Of a DNA stretch of 64,000 nucleotides, positions 1 through 11,422 are shown piece by piece. The notes under the pieces are model-generated. The model did no database searches and had not been told where the DNA came from. It was given only the letters and a program-made list of their open reading frames with translations. Position 1 is the stretch's first letter, and the number at the start of each line of letters is the position of its first letter. Where the stretch lies: assembly GCF_001680005.1 (NCBI RefSeq), contig NC_033560.1:127501-191500 (forward strand). Reading direction: 5' to 3'. Both the position numbers and the translations under genes were made by a program. The DNA is from Plasmodium coatneyi. Lineage: Eukaryota; Apicomplexa; Aconoidasida; Haemosporida; Plasmodiidae.

Positions 1-50
1 TTTCTTCCGCTTAATTATATGCTTAAATTCGGCGGATTCGCACTCCTATT
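1..50 (-). rRNA. 28S (LSU) rRNA 5' end, partial, cut by window edge
   Basis: Read on the minus strand, the first 50 bases contain CCGCCGAATTTAAGC followed by ATATAATTAAGCGGAAG. This closely resembles the conserved Plasmodium 28S 5' end (CCGCTGAATTTAAGC, then a stretch ending AAGCGGAGGAAA, from memory). The bases just upstream of it (CGAATCC in place of the usual CTACCC) are diverged. Transcription would run leftwards out of the window, in the same direction as the 18S and 5.8S genes further right. Only about 40 bases are visible, so it could be a real 28S gene or a degenerate fragment. The expected CTCAGATCAGACG leader is not recognisable. Confidence 0.6.
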
Positions 51-574
51 TAGAAAACAGAACATGTAGAATACTTTTTTTGGTTGATATACCCAGATGA
101 TCACATAGTCCATTACCACAAATACAAACTACACAATCACTCCTCAAGATAATACGGCACTGACAATGCATAAACGCTAACATCATCAAGTGTTACTGTT
201 CCAAATCTATTGGTGACACAAACCCCACAGGGGCGTATCCCTATAGATTGGCACAAGCTAACACTCTAGTTAACGTGGCCAGTGCTGCTACTTTACCTAA
301 AATGATAGAACGTCTTAACACATAGATATGTATGTGAAAATCGGATATACCAATTACGTAAATAGCACAACTTAACAGGGATTACTGAACCAATGTCTTC
401 AACTGCAAAGTACAAGCCCCGCTGGGCGTTCCCACCCACGGGGTGTACTATAGCAGAATAGGAGCAATGGGGTGCACCTTTTCCCCAAAAAAATTGGGTA
501 GAAAAGTTGTTTTAGATTTACTTATCTTTTAAGGACGTCACCCCCGAAAGTCCCGGAGGATATGGATACGTTTA

Positions 575-745
575 AAGGCTCACCAATATATGTACACCGA
601 AGTGTACATAAAGGTGAAAAAACACCAAAATATATATGTACACAAAAAAGTGCACATATATATAAAGGTGTTTTTATACCTTCGCACGTACCCGTCTCCC
701 CAAGGTTTGGTACATATACACCGAAGTATATATGAACATATCTGA
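575..745. repeat. Short inverted repeats built on TATATGTACAC / GTGTACATA
   Basis: The motifs tatatgtacaccgaagtgta, tatatatgtacacaaaa, agtgcacatatatataaagg and catatacaccgaagtatata recur here in both orientations. They surround an aaaggtg...caccaaaa / aaaggtgttttt pair. The arrangement could fold into imperfect hairpins in a transcript of either strand. No gene is evident. Confidence 0.5.
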
Positions 746-1282
746 TACAGTTAACAGCCAATATTGACCGAAACATAAAGACTTGCAATAAGGTTTCTAT
801 TATGCCCTGTAGTAAGATCCTTTTTCGCGACGTGAAAACTTCTTAAACACGAGTTGATACTTTTCCTCTTTCGAGGTCACGGTAATTTATTCTCACTAAT
901 TGGTCGATTTCTTTCTGTTTACACAAATAAATTTCCATATCGAAAAATAGCTACAATTAACGCGGCTTTACAAGCAAATTACCGTCACATATACTTCTAT
1001 ACATAACGATACTCTTTTTAACGAATCCACAACTTTTATGTCATAGACCCGTTGCCACTTACCCTATACTGAAGCCTTTATACCATTGACCTATTTGCAA
1101 TGGTTTTTAGGTTATCCAGTAAGCGCATCATGGCAGAAATGCAAAAGGGCCAACCCATTATATCAGGGGTTCATGCCCAAGAACATCATTGCTTGCACCA
1201 CTCCTTGTTACACTATTAAACTTCCTTTACATGTTGATAAACATCGCTGTCTATGCGAACAAACTGACTGCCTCATGCTAAC

Positions 1283-1708
1283 TTTATATACCCCTTTCCC
1301 TACACAAATGCAGAGTTAATATACCTTCCTCACATAAATGTAACGTCAATATACCTTCCTTACAAAAATGCAACGTCAATATACCTCTTTCACATAAATA
1401 CAACGTCAATATACCTCCCTCACATATATGTAACGTTAATACACCTTCCCTACACGAATGCAGAGTTAACATACCTTCCTTACACAAATGTAACGTTAAT
1501 ATACCTTCTTTTGCACAAATGTAACGTCAATATACATTCTTTGCATAAATGCAACGTTAATATACATCCCTCACAAAAATGTAACGTTAATATACCTTCC
1601 CAACATTAGCGCAGATTCAGTTACCTTCCCAACATTAGCACAGAGTCAGTATACTTCCCCCACACAAGTGCAGAGTTAATATACCTTCGCCACGCAAATG
1701 CAGAGTTG
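1283..1708. repeat. Tandem repeat array, about 30-bp unit, about 14 copies
   Basis: The unit is approximately aatataccttcctcacaca followed by aatgtaacgtt, repeated head to tail with 10-25 percent divergence between copies. The period is almost always 30 bp, so both strands keep open frames by chance. The minus-strand open frame here reads as a decapeptide repeat (ILTLHLCEEG-like) and is not taken as a gene. The last three or four copies drift to an 'acattagcgcagattcag' form. Confidence 0.9.
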
Positions 1709-2274
1709 GTGAGATTGTCGAAATGCCATTCTGTTAAAGATTATACATACTTAGTTGTTACTAGATATTATTACGTGTGTTTAAATTGAAAATTTCAAAT
1801 GTTATATAATTGTTGCACCTAGTCCATTCTACCCTTTAAATAATAACAAATTTGCACTTCACCGTATTTTTTACCTGTCTTTATAAAATACAATAATGAT
1901 ATAAATGATTAAATAGTACACATAAAAAATGTACGATTGAAGCAATTTCAATAGCATGTTAAAAATTTAGCGAACATTTTAACTAGTATAATGAAAATTT
2001 ATTGCTTCATAGTATATCTATTAATAGAATTAATTTGATACATATTTTTGGAAGACGCAAACCTCATACGCCTTCCTTAGTGCTAATTTGTTATTAATTA
2101 AAGTTGTCGGCTAAAAGTTAATTCCAAAATGGTATTTGCTTTTATGTATAAAAACGTGTACTCATTTTGTCTCAATAATTACATGCTAACTATTCATCAT
2201 TAAAAAAAATTCAGTTCGTTGAACATGTAAAATATGAGGCTTAACTAGAATTTATAGGATTAGTTACCAATTAT

Positions 2275-2590
2275 CAATTGAATAAATTTTTATAGAGCCT
2301 AAGCTACTATTATAAAACTTACCTTTATAAATTATCTTATAATTTATACTGTTGCCACTTCCAGGTTCAACAAGTACAAAATTATATAAACTGAGCTACT
2401 ATTTAAACTTAGTTGTACTACTATATATACGTTCAACAAGAATTTATATAGAGCCTAAAAAAAGGCTACTATTAATACTTAAGTGTACTAATATTATATA
2501 GGTTCGACAAGAATTAATAGAGATAATTTACCATTCTTATAAAATACTTAAGTGTTACTATATTTTGATATGTTAACTAATATTTGTTGA
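2275..2590. repeat. Imperfect tandem repeat, about 65-80-bp unit, 3-4 copies
   Basis: Each copy contains the ordered motifs gttcaacaagaatt, tatatagagcctaa, gctactattaatacttaa and gtgtactaatattatatagg. Copies begin near 2363, 2430 and 2501, with a partial copy before. Divergence is substantial. The sequence is very AT-rich and non-coding. Confidence 0.7.
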
Positions 2591-2984
2591 GCAGATATAT
2601 ATCATAACTATATTTTATCGATAGTTTCGAGTTTCCTCTAATCCTAGGATGTCATATTGTTTTGTAACAGATTATCACTTTTGATATATATTTATTTAAG
2701 TAAGGAACTTAGTCCATAATAATTTATATGGACTTTTTCGCTGCCATGTCAAGCTTTTACCACTGTCCACTTCCCTTTTTGTGGCTTCAGTTGGTATTTT
2801 TTGTTTAAAGCGCATAAATAATAGCGAGGAGTAGGCCTTTCCGAGAGAGCGGATTCATTTATTACCCTTATTCGTACGTTAGATTTATTTGTACGTTACA
2901 TTATATTTTGTGCTTTCGTTACCCACGATTTATTATAGCACCTGGCATTACCACTTCGCCAGTCCCTTTATGCTATTGCACACC

Positions 2985-3065
2985 TCATTGTTAAGTAGTT
3001 TAAGTCATTGTTAAGTAGTTTTAAGTAATTGCTAAGTAGTTTAAGTCATTGCTAAGTAGTTTATA
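2985..3065. repeat. Tandem repeat, about 20-bp unit, 4 copies
   Basis: The unit cattgttaagtagtttaagt is repeated four times with one-base changes (cattgctaagtagtttaagt). It directly precedes the CATCC-rich 22-bp array but is unrelated to it in sequence. Confidence 0.85.
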
Positions 3066-3067
3066 CC

Positions 3068-3396
3068 ATCCCACAGTAGTGTCTTCGTCATCCCATCCCA
3101 TAGAATCGTTTCGTCATCCTATAATAGTATCGTTTGTCATCGTCATCCCATAGTATCGTTTCGTCATCCTATAAAAGTGTCTTCGTCATCCCATAGTATT
3201 GTCTTCGTCATCCTATAAAAGTGTCTTCGTCATCCTAAAAAAGTGTCTTCGTCATCCTATAAAAATGTCTTCGTCATCCTATAAAAGTTTCTTCGTCATC
3301 CTATAAAAGTGTCTTCGTCATCCTATAAAAATATCTTCGTCATCCTATAAAAATGTCTTCGTCATCCCATAGTATTGTCTTCGTCATCCACCAATA
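3068..3396. repeat. Tandem repeat array, 22-bp unit
   Basis: The unit is gtgtcttcgtcatcctataa plus aa. About ten regular copies run from about 3170 to 3395. Before them is a degenerate stretch with the variant unit (cgtcatcccatagtatcgtt). Within the regular part most copies differ from each other by one or two bases, so this array is either young or homogenised. Confidence 0.92.
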
Positions 3397-4703
3397 TGTC
3401 ATATGCTAATATCCATTCCGCTTGCCTCTTAAAACAGTAATATATGTGACCCGAAAAGAAGATGTCTCTAACGTTGCCCTGACGTACACTCCTGTGTAAC
3501 CTCGTCATTTTAGAGACGTGTTCGGTTTGAGATAACCGTTTCTGGAGTCCCATATATGTATTATGCAAGAAGTAGTGTGATTTATTGCATTCGTAATAAT
3601 ACCGTTTTCACGTAAAGACTATAGTTACCTTTCTCAATGTTTCTCCCATAACTAATGTATGGGTAAATCCATATTGAAAGGAACTTTTTATATTATTACA
3701 TAGACTAAATGCATCTCTACACTTCCTTCAAGCATATACATATAACTTTTTTTTTTAAAAAAAAAAAGAGACGATTTTAAACTTTGGGACTCCAGAATTG
3801 ACGTAAAAAGAACTACCTAGATGTACTCCACTTATGATGTTATATTTTGCTGGATGTACATATTTAGCGATTTTTATTACTGTTTTAATTTATTATCCTT
3901 TTTTCCTCCATTTGCAAGCACCGCGCTCTCTCCTCCTTATTTTATATAAATGAACTAACACAACACATGTCCCCTTATATCCTGCACGCTGCAACTGTTA
4001 ATTTTCTGTTGGCCGCTGCTACGTCTTATATGCAAGATAAGGTTTTGTTCTCAGAAGAATATATAAATATATTCTAAGAGATAACCCTTTTATAATCAGG
4101 CATTGTAGAGTTTGTTAGCAGAAAAAAAACTGTTACAAACGTGCAGAATATAACCATCTTCATAATGTTCCATCTAATTTATTTATTGAGATCCACCATA
4201 ATTTTATTCATTCCACATATCATATTTATATCATATTTAGCACATTGCTCAAATTACAGAAAAGGTTTGTTGGGTCAAATTAATTATATCAACTTCTTGG
4301 GTACATCACCTACTAAAGATGATTTATTAATACTTTATATATTAATTGTCTTTTTTGAAATACATGACCTGGTTTTTAAATACAATGTTTGGATTCCATT
4401 ATATTTAATACGAAATCTTTTTAAAAAAGAATTCTACCCATGCCGTTGAATCTATAAAAAAAAAAATCCCTTTTCACATTTAATTTGAGCTCTACTAATC
4501 GTATGGATATATCGTAGCATATGACTTACCCATTTTTTCAGTACCTGATAATGATAATCTTGAAATCTTGATGTATATAATCTTGATTATTATAACTACT
4601 TTTTTTTTTTTTACTTAGCTTTTTACTTACTATACGTACCCTTAAACTCTCCTCGCTATTACCGTTCCTTACTTTTTTTACAGCTGTATAGCTTACGATT
4701 ACA

Positions 4704-4810
4704 ACCAGTATGTTTCAAAATAACTGAAGAAGTATATTTCAAATAACTAAAGCAGTATGTTTCAAACAGCTAAAGCAGTATGTTTCAAATAACTAAAACA
4801 GTATATTTTT
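4704..4810. repeat. Tandem repeat, about 23-bp unit, 4-5 copies
   Basis: The unit cagtatgtttcaaataacta plus aag is repeated head to tail from about 4706, with the final copy broken (cagtatatttttctatagcc). It is AT-rich and non-coding. Confidence 0.85.
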
Positions 4811-5344
4811 CTATAGCCAACCTGTATAACTATTGCAACCTTTTATTGTGTTACCCCATGTAATCACAATTAAAGTCCCTCACTAGTAGACCTAAATAGC
4901 GCTTCGCAACCATAACAATTGCATCAGCACAAATCTATTTCTATAATGAGAGTGCTCACTTTGTTATTATATGTAGCGCTAAAACTACAATTATAATAAT
5001 TCACACTTATACGGTGGTCTAAATTCATTTACCTACAACCTGTAAAGGCCTATTTTTACAGTTGTATTTTTCATCCTTTTGTATATATGATAATACGGTG
5101 ATAATACGGTGTATCTTTTCGCTAACAGATGTACTGCTCATTGACAAATTACAATCAATTATAAAACACTTAGTTTTTAATTTTCAATTTAAACACTTTA
5201 TTATTCGGACTAGTCAATTGCTTGACATCATCATTTTGAACGTACTTTCTAAACTACGATTTTAAATATCTTTTCCTTTTCATAATTGTTCAAACGGTTG
5301 GTTCTCATGTAGTTATGGTTGCTTACTTTTTCCACTTATAACTT

Positions 5345-5602
5345 GCATTAAAAATAATATACACTCTACTTACCATAAAAAAATAATACACACTTGCCAT
5401 AAAAAAATAATACACACTTACCTTTAAAAAAATAAATTACACTCTAATGGACAAAAAAAAATAGTATACAATATTCTGGCCAGAAAAAAAATGATACACA
5501 CTACACTGGCCAGAAAAAAAGTAATAATGACTCTAGTGGCTATGTAAAAAAAATAATATTGACTCTAGTGGCTATGTAAAAAAAGTAATATTGACTCTGC
5601 CT
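5345..5602. repeat. Tandem repeat, about 27-35-bp variable unit, about 9 copies
   Basis: Each copy has an A-run of 6-10, then taat(a/t)a(c/t)acac or taatattgactc, then a short GC-containing tail (ttacc, ctggccag or tagtggctatg). Copy length varies because the A-run varies. The last three copies share tgactctagtggctatgtaa. Confidence 0.8.
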
Positions 5603-7187
5603 TACCATTTAAAAACATACATGATTTTTTGAACTTCCCCGCCGAATAATCATACGTAGTAATATCTTTAAAACAACTTTTTCCTTTGATATCCATTTAA
5701 ACGCAGCAAAATAAGGAAGGTACCTGTAGTGTAAATTCCAATATATCATCATTAATAGAATTAATTCAATATAAAAAAAAACATTTCCTGCACATTCCTA
5801 AATTGACAACGTAAAAATTCGTATATATAAATATATAGACATTCATTCTTTCCGTAACACAACCTTAAATAAAAATATCCTTTGATGCCATTAAAAGCTG
5901 TTAATAAATTAACAAATAAATAATAACATTAGAGAAGAATGCCATATCAAAGTACTTTAAAATATTTATAATTTCTAACAGTATACTTTTACACAATGAG
6001 TTCTTATTGGATAATAACTTCACTTCGCAAATATGAATTACTAGATTGCTAATTGCTTAACGCCCCATTTTGACAACTGCCAATTAAAAATTAACAGAAC
6101 ATATTATTGAAAATCCGCTATTTAAGAAAACATTATGGTGACATTTATGAAAAAGTCAATTGTTTTAAGTCATCATTCATGATAAATCACAAATTCATAT
6201 ACAATCGAACTTTTTTAGGTACATAAACTGATTAGGTTTAAAGTACGCTTTCCCCCTGTGTGCTCACTTGGTGTAGAAAAGGTTAAAAATTGACTACACC
6301 AAACTGTCGGTGCGAAAACAACAGGACACACTAGAGAAAAATGCATTAAATGAGGAGAATTCTCAAATAAATGCGGGTGACAAATCCCCATGGCAACAAA
6401 GTTATCATGCCTGTGTATTCTCAAAATACTCACTATACTGTATGGTCTATTTATACTTGTTCCATAATAATTAACACCCTAAATTAATTCCTTTCCTCCG
6501 CAACAGCCCGATTTATAATGAAAGATTATTATTTTCGAAAAAATAATAAACTTCCATTACCTAAGTATTTACCAATAGTAATTTACTCAGTAGAAATCGT
6601 AGCTGTTCCCTAGTCAGTGTTCTGCAATGTCATACGTCGACTACAAATTATATCTGTATGGTTAATATAACTACACTAATTGTTGAATCCCTTTTTACAG
6701 GTATCAACAATTAATAAGGTACAAAACCTTACCTATATAATTCGTATACGTCTGATTAATAACCACTAATCCTTAGCCGCCCTTTCCAGGCACTGCTAAT
6801 TCATACACGTTATTAACACGCATTCTCAATAACATATACAAAACTCCAGGTAGTTAATAATAGTACGTTCTGACTCGAACTGAACGCCTCCCGTGGCCGG
6901 ACAACCCGTCGAAAGATCTATAACAAGTAGACTTGTATCATAAACAGTGTGCATATAGGCATCCACAGAAACAGTTCTAATTTTACTCCCGTAAAAATAG
7001 ACAAAAACTAAGAATAAATTACCGCTTTAAATACCCCCAAGGTTCTGCAAGTCGTCAGCGTGCTTATGGTAACTGCACAGAGTTCCTTCTTTATTAGGTA
7101 TGCATAAATCTAACGAAATATGCACGCCTACAATAAGCGTGACGTAAAAGTACTTTATTTTTCAATAAAACTCAACCACTACTTTCC

Positions 7188-7347
7188 TGTAAATCCAATA
7201 GGAGTTCCATAAATACCCTTAAAAGGGATTTGGAGTAGTTTACATTCAGCGTTCAGATGATTCACAGTCATTGCAATTTTCATTGCATATCGCGTTTTGC
7301 TGCGGCCTTCATCGCTGTAGGAACCAAGACATCCATCGTTAAGATTG
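7188..7347 (-). rRNA. 5.8S ribosomal RNA
   Basis: The reverse complement contains CGATGGATGTCTTGG, the core CGATGAAGGCCGCAGC, AAAACGCGATATGCAATG and GAATCATCTGAACGC, in the right order and spacing for a Plasmodium 5.8S gene of about 160 nt. Its ends are estimated from family length, so each may be off by several bases. It lies about 325 bp downstream of the 18S 3' end on the same strand, as expected within one transcription unit. The core looks intact. Confidence 0.95.
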
Positions 7348-7671
7348 AGCCATTTTTATGAGAAAAAACTTGTTCGAATGGTGCTTACCAAACACTAAAG
7401 TTTCTCAAAAAAATGGTAGTAAAACACATCATTGCATGCAGAAAAAGGACTAAAATATGCAAAAATTTTAATTTGATTGATTTAAAATTACTGTAATGTT
7501 GAACTGAAAAAAACGGTGACATCTTTCCAAACTATCACGTTTTTTTTTTCCTGATGTTCCATGAAAACTAATATAGAAGCGCATCGCAAATATTCGCCTC
7601 AAATATTTGCAATGCATATCTAAACCAGATTCACTTTCTTACATAGTTGTTTCCCTTTCGGTTAACTTATA

Positions 7672-7672
<1 letters not shown>
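7348..7672 (-). other. Internal transcribed spacer 1
   Basis: AT-rich spacer of about 325 bp between the 18S 3' end and the 5.8S 5' end, which is a normal size for Plasmodium. It includes T- and A-runs and the sequence attgcatgcag. No other feature was seen. Confidence 0.9.
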
Positions 7673-7726
<54 letters not shown>

Positions 7727-7811
7727 TTAAAAGATAGGATTTACGGTTTTTCCAGAAAAAAGAGAATATAATCCCCTTTTCCCTTGTCCAAACAATTCAT
7801 CATATCTTTCG

Positions 7812-7859
<48 letters not shown>

Positions 7860-9834
7860 GCACAATCTAATGAATCGTGCTTACTAGGCATTCCTCGTTC
7901 AAGATTAATAATTGCAATAATCTATCCCCATCACGATATGTATTGATAAAGATTACCTACACCTTTCAGTGGAGGAAAAGTATGAAATGTACAGAAGCAC
8001 AAATCATAATTTTTGTAACTCGTTATACATATCAGTGTAGCACGCGTGCAGCCTAGTTCATCTAAGGACATCACAGACCTGTTGTTGCCTTAAACTTCCT
8101 TGTGTTAGACACACATCGTTCCTCTAAGAAGCTTTACGTAAAGCAAATACATTTCTACACAAGAACGAAATGGCATCATAAGCCAGACATTCAGGGGCAG
8201 GGAACAGAGGATGGGGATAAACAAACGGCAGCAATGTCACATAGGCAACAAAAGTGGCGATGCAATCCCTCTCGTCTCATTATATGCACCGTTCCAACCT
8301 AGCAAATGTACCAGATGCAAATTCCGCATAAAAATATGTTGTACTTACCGCTAATTAGCAGGTTAAGATCTCGTTCGTTATCGGAATTAACCAGACAAAT
8401 CATATTCACGAACTAAAAACGGCCATGCATCACCATCCAAGAAATCAAGAAAGAGCTATTAATCTGTCAATCCTACTCTTGTCTCAAACTAGTGAGTTTT
8501 CCCGTGTTGAGTCAAATTAAGCCGCAAGCTCCACGCCTGGTGGTGCCCTTCCGTCAATTCTTTTAACTTTCTCGCTTGCGCGAATACTCGCCCCAGAACC
8601 CAAAGACTTTGATTTCTCATAAGGCACTGAAGGAAGAAATCTAAGAACTATCCCCGAAGAGACTATCCTTATTTGTTTTACTTTCATCCAAAACCTAGTC
8701 GGTATAGTTTATGGTTAAGATTACGACGGTATCTGATCGTCTTCACTCCCTTAACTTTCGTTCTTGATTAATGGAAGTATTTTAGACAAATGCCTTCGCA
8801 GTTGTTTGTCTCCAGAAAATCTTAGAATTTCACCTCTGACATCTGAATACAAATGTCCCCAAACTACTCCTATTAATCGTAACTAAGCCAAAAATAAAAA
8901 AAAAGAAACATAGTTTTGACCTGTTCAATTTTGTTATTCCATGCTGTAGTATTCAAACGCACAAAAATGCTTTATCTGTTTGCTTTGAACACTTTAATTT
9001 ACTCAAAGTAACAAAATCTTCCATATTGTTATTAGCTAAAGAAGATTTTAAAAAAGAAACACTTTAATTAAAAAAAACACTTGAATAAGTAGAGATGCAC
9101 ACATAAAGCCGAAACCATAGATTGGGTTTTAACCTTTTGTGGCTCCACCTAAAAAAAGCATTACTTAAAATATCGGTTCTTTGAAATTCAACTACGAGCG
9201 TTTTAACTGCAACAATTTTAATATACGCTATTGGAGCTGGAATTACCGCGGCTGCTGGCACCAGACTTGCCCTCCAATTGTATTATGGGAAGGATTTAAA
9301 TTCCCACCATTCCAATTACAAAACCAGTTTTGGTCTTGTATTGTTATTTCTTGTCACTACCTCTCTTCTTTAGAATTGGGTAATTTACGCGCCTGCTGCC
9401 TTCCTTAGATGTGGTAGCTATTTCTCAGGCTCCCTCTCCGGAATCGAACTCTAATTCCCCGTTACCCGTCATAGCCATGTTAGGCCAATACCCTAACATC
9501 AAAAGCTGATAGGTCAGAAACTCGATTGATACACACTAAGAACTGGATGTAAATCCATCATGTGTCACTTCTTTGTTATAATTCCTTAAGTTTATATCTT
9601 TTTTCTTAATAGGCTTAACAAGTACACACTCAAGACGTGAATCGAGAGCGCTAAAGCAAGTATTAGCTACAGCTTTTCCGTAGTTATCCTTATGAAAAAA
9701 AAAATGTCAAGTAGATTATAACTGTTTTAATGAGCCGTTCGCAGTTTCTGCATATAACGATATGCATATACTTTCACTTGCATGGCTTAATCTTTGAGAC
9801 AAGCATATGACTACTGGCAAGATCAACCAGGTTA
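7673..9834 (-). rRNA. 18S (SSU) ribosomal RNA, diverged copy
   Basis: On the minus strand the gene opens with AACCTGGTTGATCTTGCCAG (9833 downwards) and ends with CCTGCGGAAGGATCATTA (near 7672). It is about 2.16 kb long, typical for Plasmodium because of the long variable regions. Other landmarks are GTGCCAGCAGCCGCGGTAAT (around 9250) and GTACACACCGCCCGTCGC (around 7825-7840). The variable region at about 8890-9110 is AT-rich and resembles the vivax/knowlesi group. Several normally invariant blocks are altered. Around 8551-8595 the RNA reads AAAGTTAAAAGAATTGACGG where almost all SSU rRNAs have AACTTAAAGGAATTGACGG. Yet the helix at 7859-7866/7874-7881 keeps its pairing despite changes on both sides. 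It may be a specialised (sporozoite or oocyst type) gene or an ageing pseudogene. The cultured-stage (A) type is less likely. Confidence 0.96.
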
Positions 9835-11422
9835 CTATATATGTATACGCTTCTTCCACGGCATCGTAACTTAAATAATGATAACCCTACAAAATTTTAG
9901 CAAGCAGAATGAAAACTAAGCAAGCAACTATTCTACATAGCGTTATCACATAGTACAAACTGCATTGCTAAAAGTTATCATCATTAAGCAGACAATTCCT
10001 AATGGTACAATTTATACATAATAGACTTTTACATTTTTTTGCAGTAAGTTAAAAAAAATACTAACAAATACATTTGACGTTTTATACATCGTATTATACG
10101 CTTATAAATTATGTGTTAAATTATTCTTCTCAGCATGGCTGTTTATAATTCTAACACAAATCGTAAGTGCACCCGGTAAAAATTACAAACGTGTGACAAT
10201 GATGTGCCATAATGGTATATCCATATATTATATATGCATATACAATTACGCTTCGATTGACCTCACATATAATTAGATACTCGTGGTACGTTAATTAAAA
10301 TCTTTAACAAATTATTTTGTTATAAAAACAGAGTGTACATGAACAGATTATCTTCTAACACATAGTGTTTATATCCTTATACATAGTTTATTATTTTATT
10401 ATATAAAAGGACAATTTGTTTTTTATATAAATGCTTCCTATTCTTGTAATATAGGAGCCTTATATAATTTGGTCTACATAAAAATTTTAAAAAACCATAA
10501 ATTATGATTATGGCACACATGGAATCAAGCAAAAAATATCACCACATATGATGCGATATAACAAATTTTACTTATTCTACTAGTACTATTTTAAATGTAT
10601 ACAAATATAAACAATTTAAATGGACACGTAATGCATACTACTCCAAATCGCTCATTCATTTCACACAATTGACGAACACGGAACACACTACATGGATTAA
10701 TACGTAATGAATACACAAGCATTAAATGAAGATATTTTATGACAAAATGGAATTGTCTTTAAGACCCCTTATATTCTTCCAACGCATGCAATTTGTAAAT
10801 AAACTCCATAAAGCAAAAAATGATGATATACACAATAAATATACATGCTACATTTGACTACACATATTGATAAAATGTTTACACAGACCTCCTTTCATTA
10901 TGCAACTCCTTATACACGAAAACAACTTTATATCGACAAAATTCCACCCCATTTGATAGTACTCACTATTACCATAATAACCACACTCAATAATAACCGC
11001 AAAAACTGAAAATATAAAAATATATAAAAAATAAGAAAAATAGAGTGCATAAAATGGAGCACATAAAAAGAAAGAACAGACAATAATAAACTTTCTGACA
11101 GAGTGTAAAGAAAAGCATAAATGCTTTCATTTGACTATTATAATTGCATGCCGAAGGAATTCCTTATGAAAAAATATTATACTTAATACACTTTATAATA
11201 AAGAAAATCCTAACACTTTTAATTCAACTATATATTTAGAGACTTATACATCGGTATGATCATTATACAATAATGTCATTCTAAATACAAATTATCGCTG
11301 ACTAGATACTTTTTTCTCCTAGTAATCTGAAGTCATAGCTACAACAAGCTTATTATGGTTAAAATGTGCACAAAAGATAACAATCATCCTCTGCTGCTAC
11401 ACCACCCTTAACACTCCCCTCC

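Larger units (their letters stand above)
51..7187 (-). other. Putative expanded ITS2 / AT-rich repeat-filled spacer
   Basis: This 7.1 kb stretch lies between the 5.8S gene and the 28S-like 5' end at the window edge, so by position it is internal transcribed spacer 2. It has no convincing open reading frame. It holds several unrelated tandem-repeat arrays, listed separately, in very AT-rich sequence. I looked for 28S signatures (the 5' end block and the sarcin-ricin loop GAGAGGAACC on either strand) inside it and saw none. Plasmodium ITS2 is normally a few hundred bases. Whether this is one transcribed spacer, an insertion, or the gap between an incomplete unit and a separate LSU fragment cannot be told from the window. 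Confidence 0.5.

Noticed and set aside
1284..1487. Decapeptide-repeat open frame on the minus strand
   Set aside because: It is explained by the 30-bp period of the minisatellite, with no start context or flanking coding sequence.
4141..4449. Hydrophobic 102-codon open frame in the putative ITS2
   Set aside because: It begins with GTG rather than ATG, is extremely AT-rich, resembles no protein, and lies in a repeat-filled spacer.
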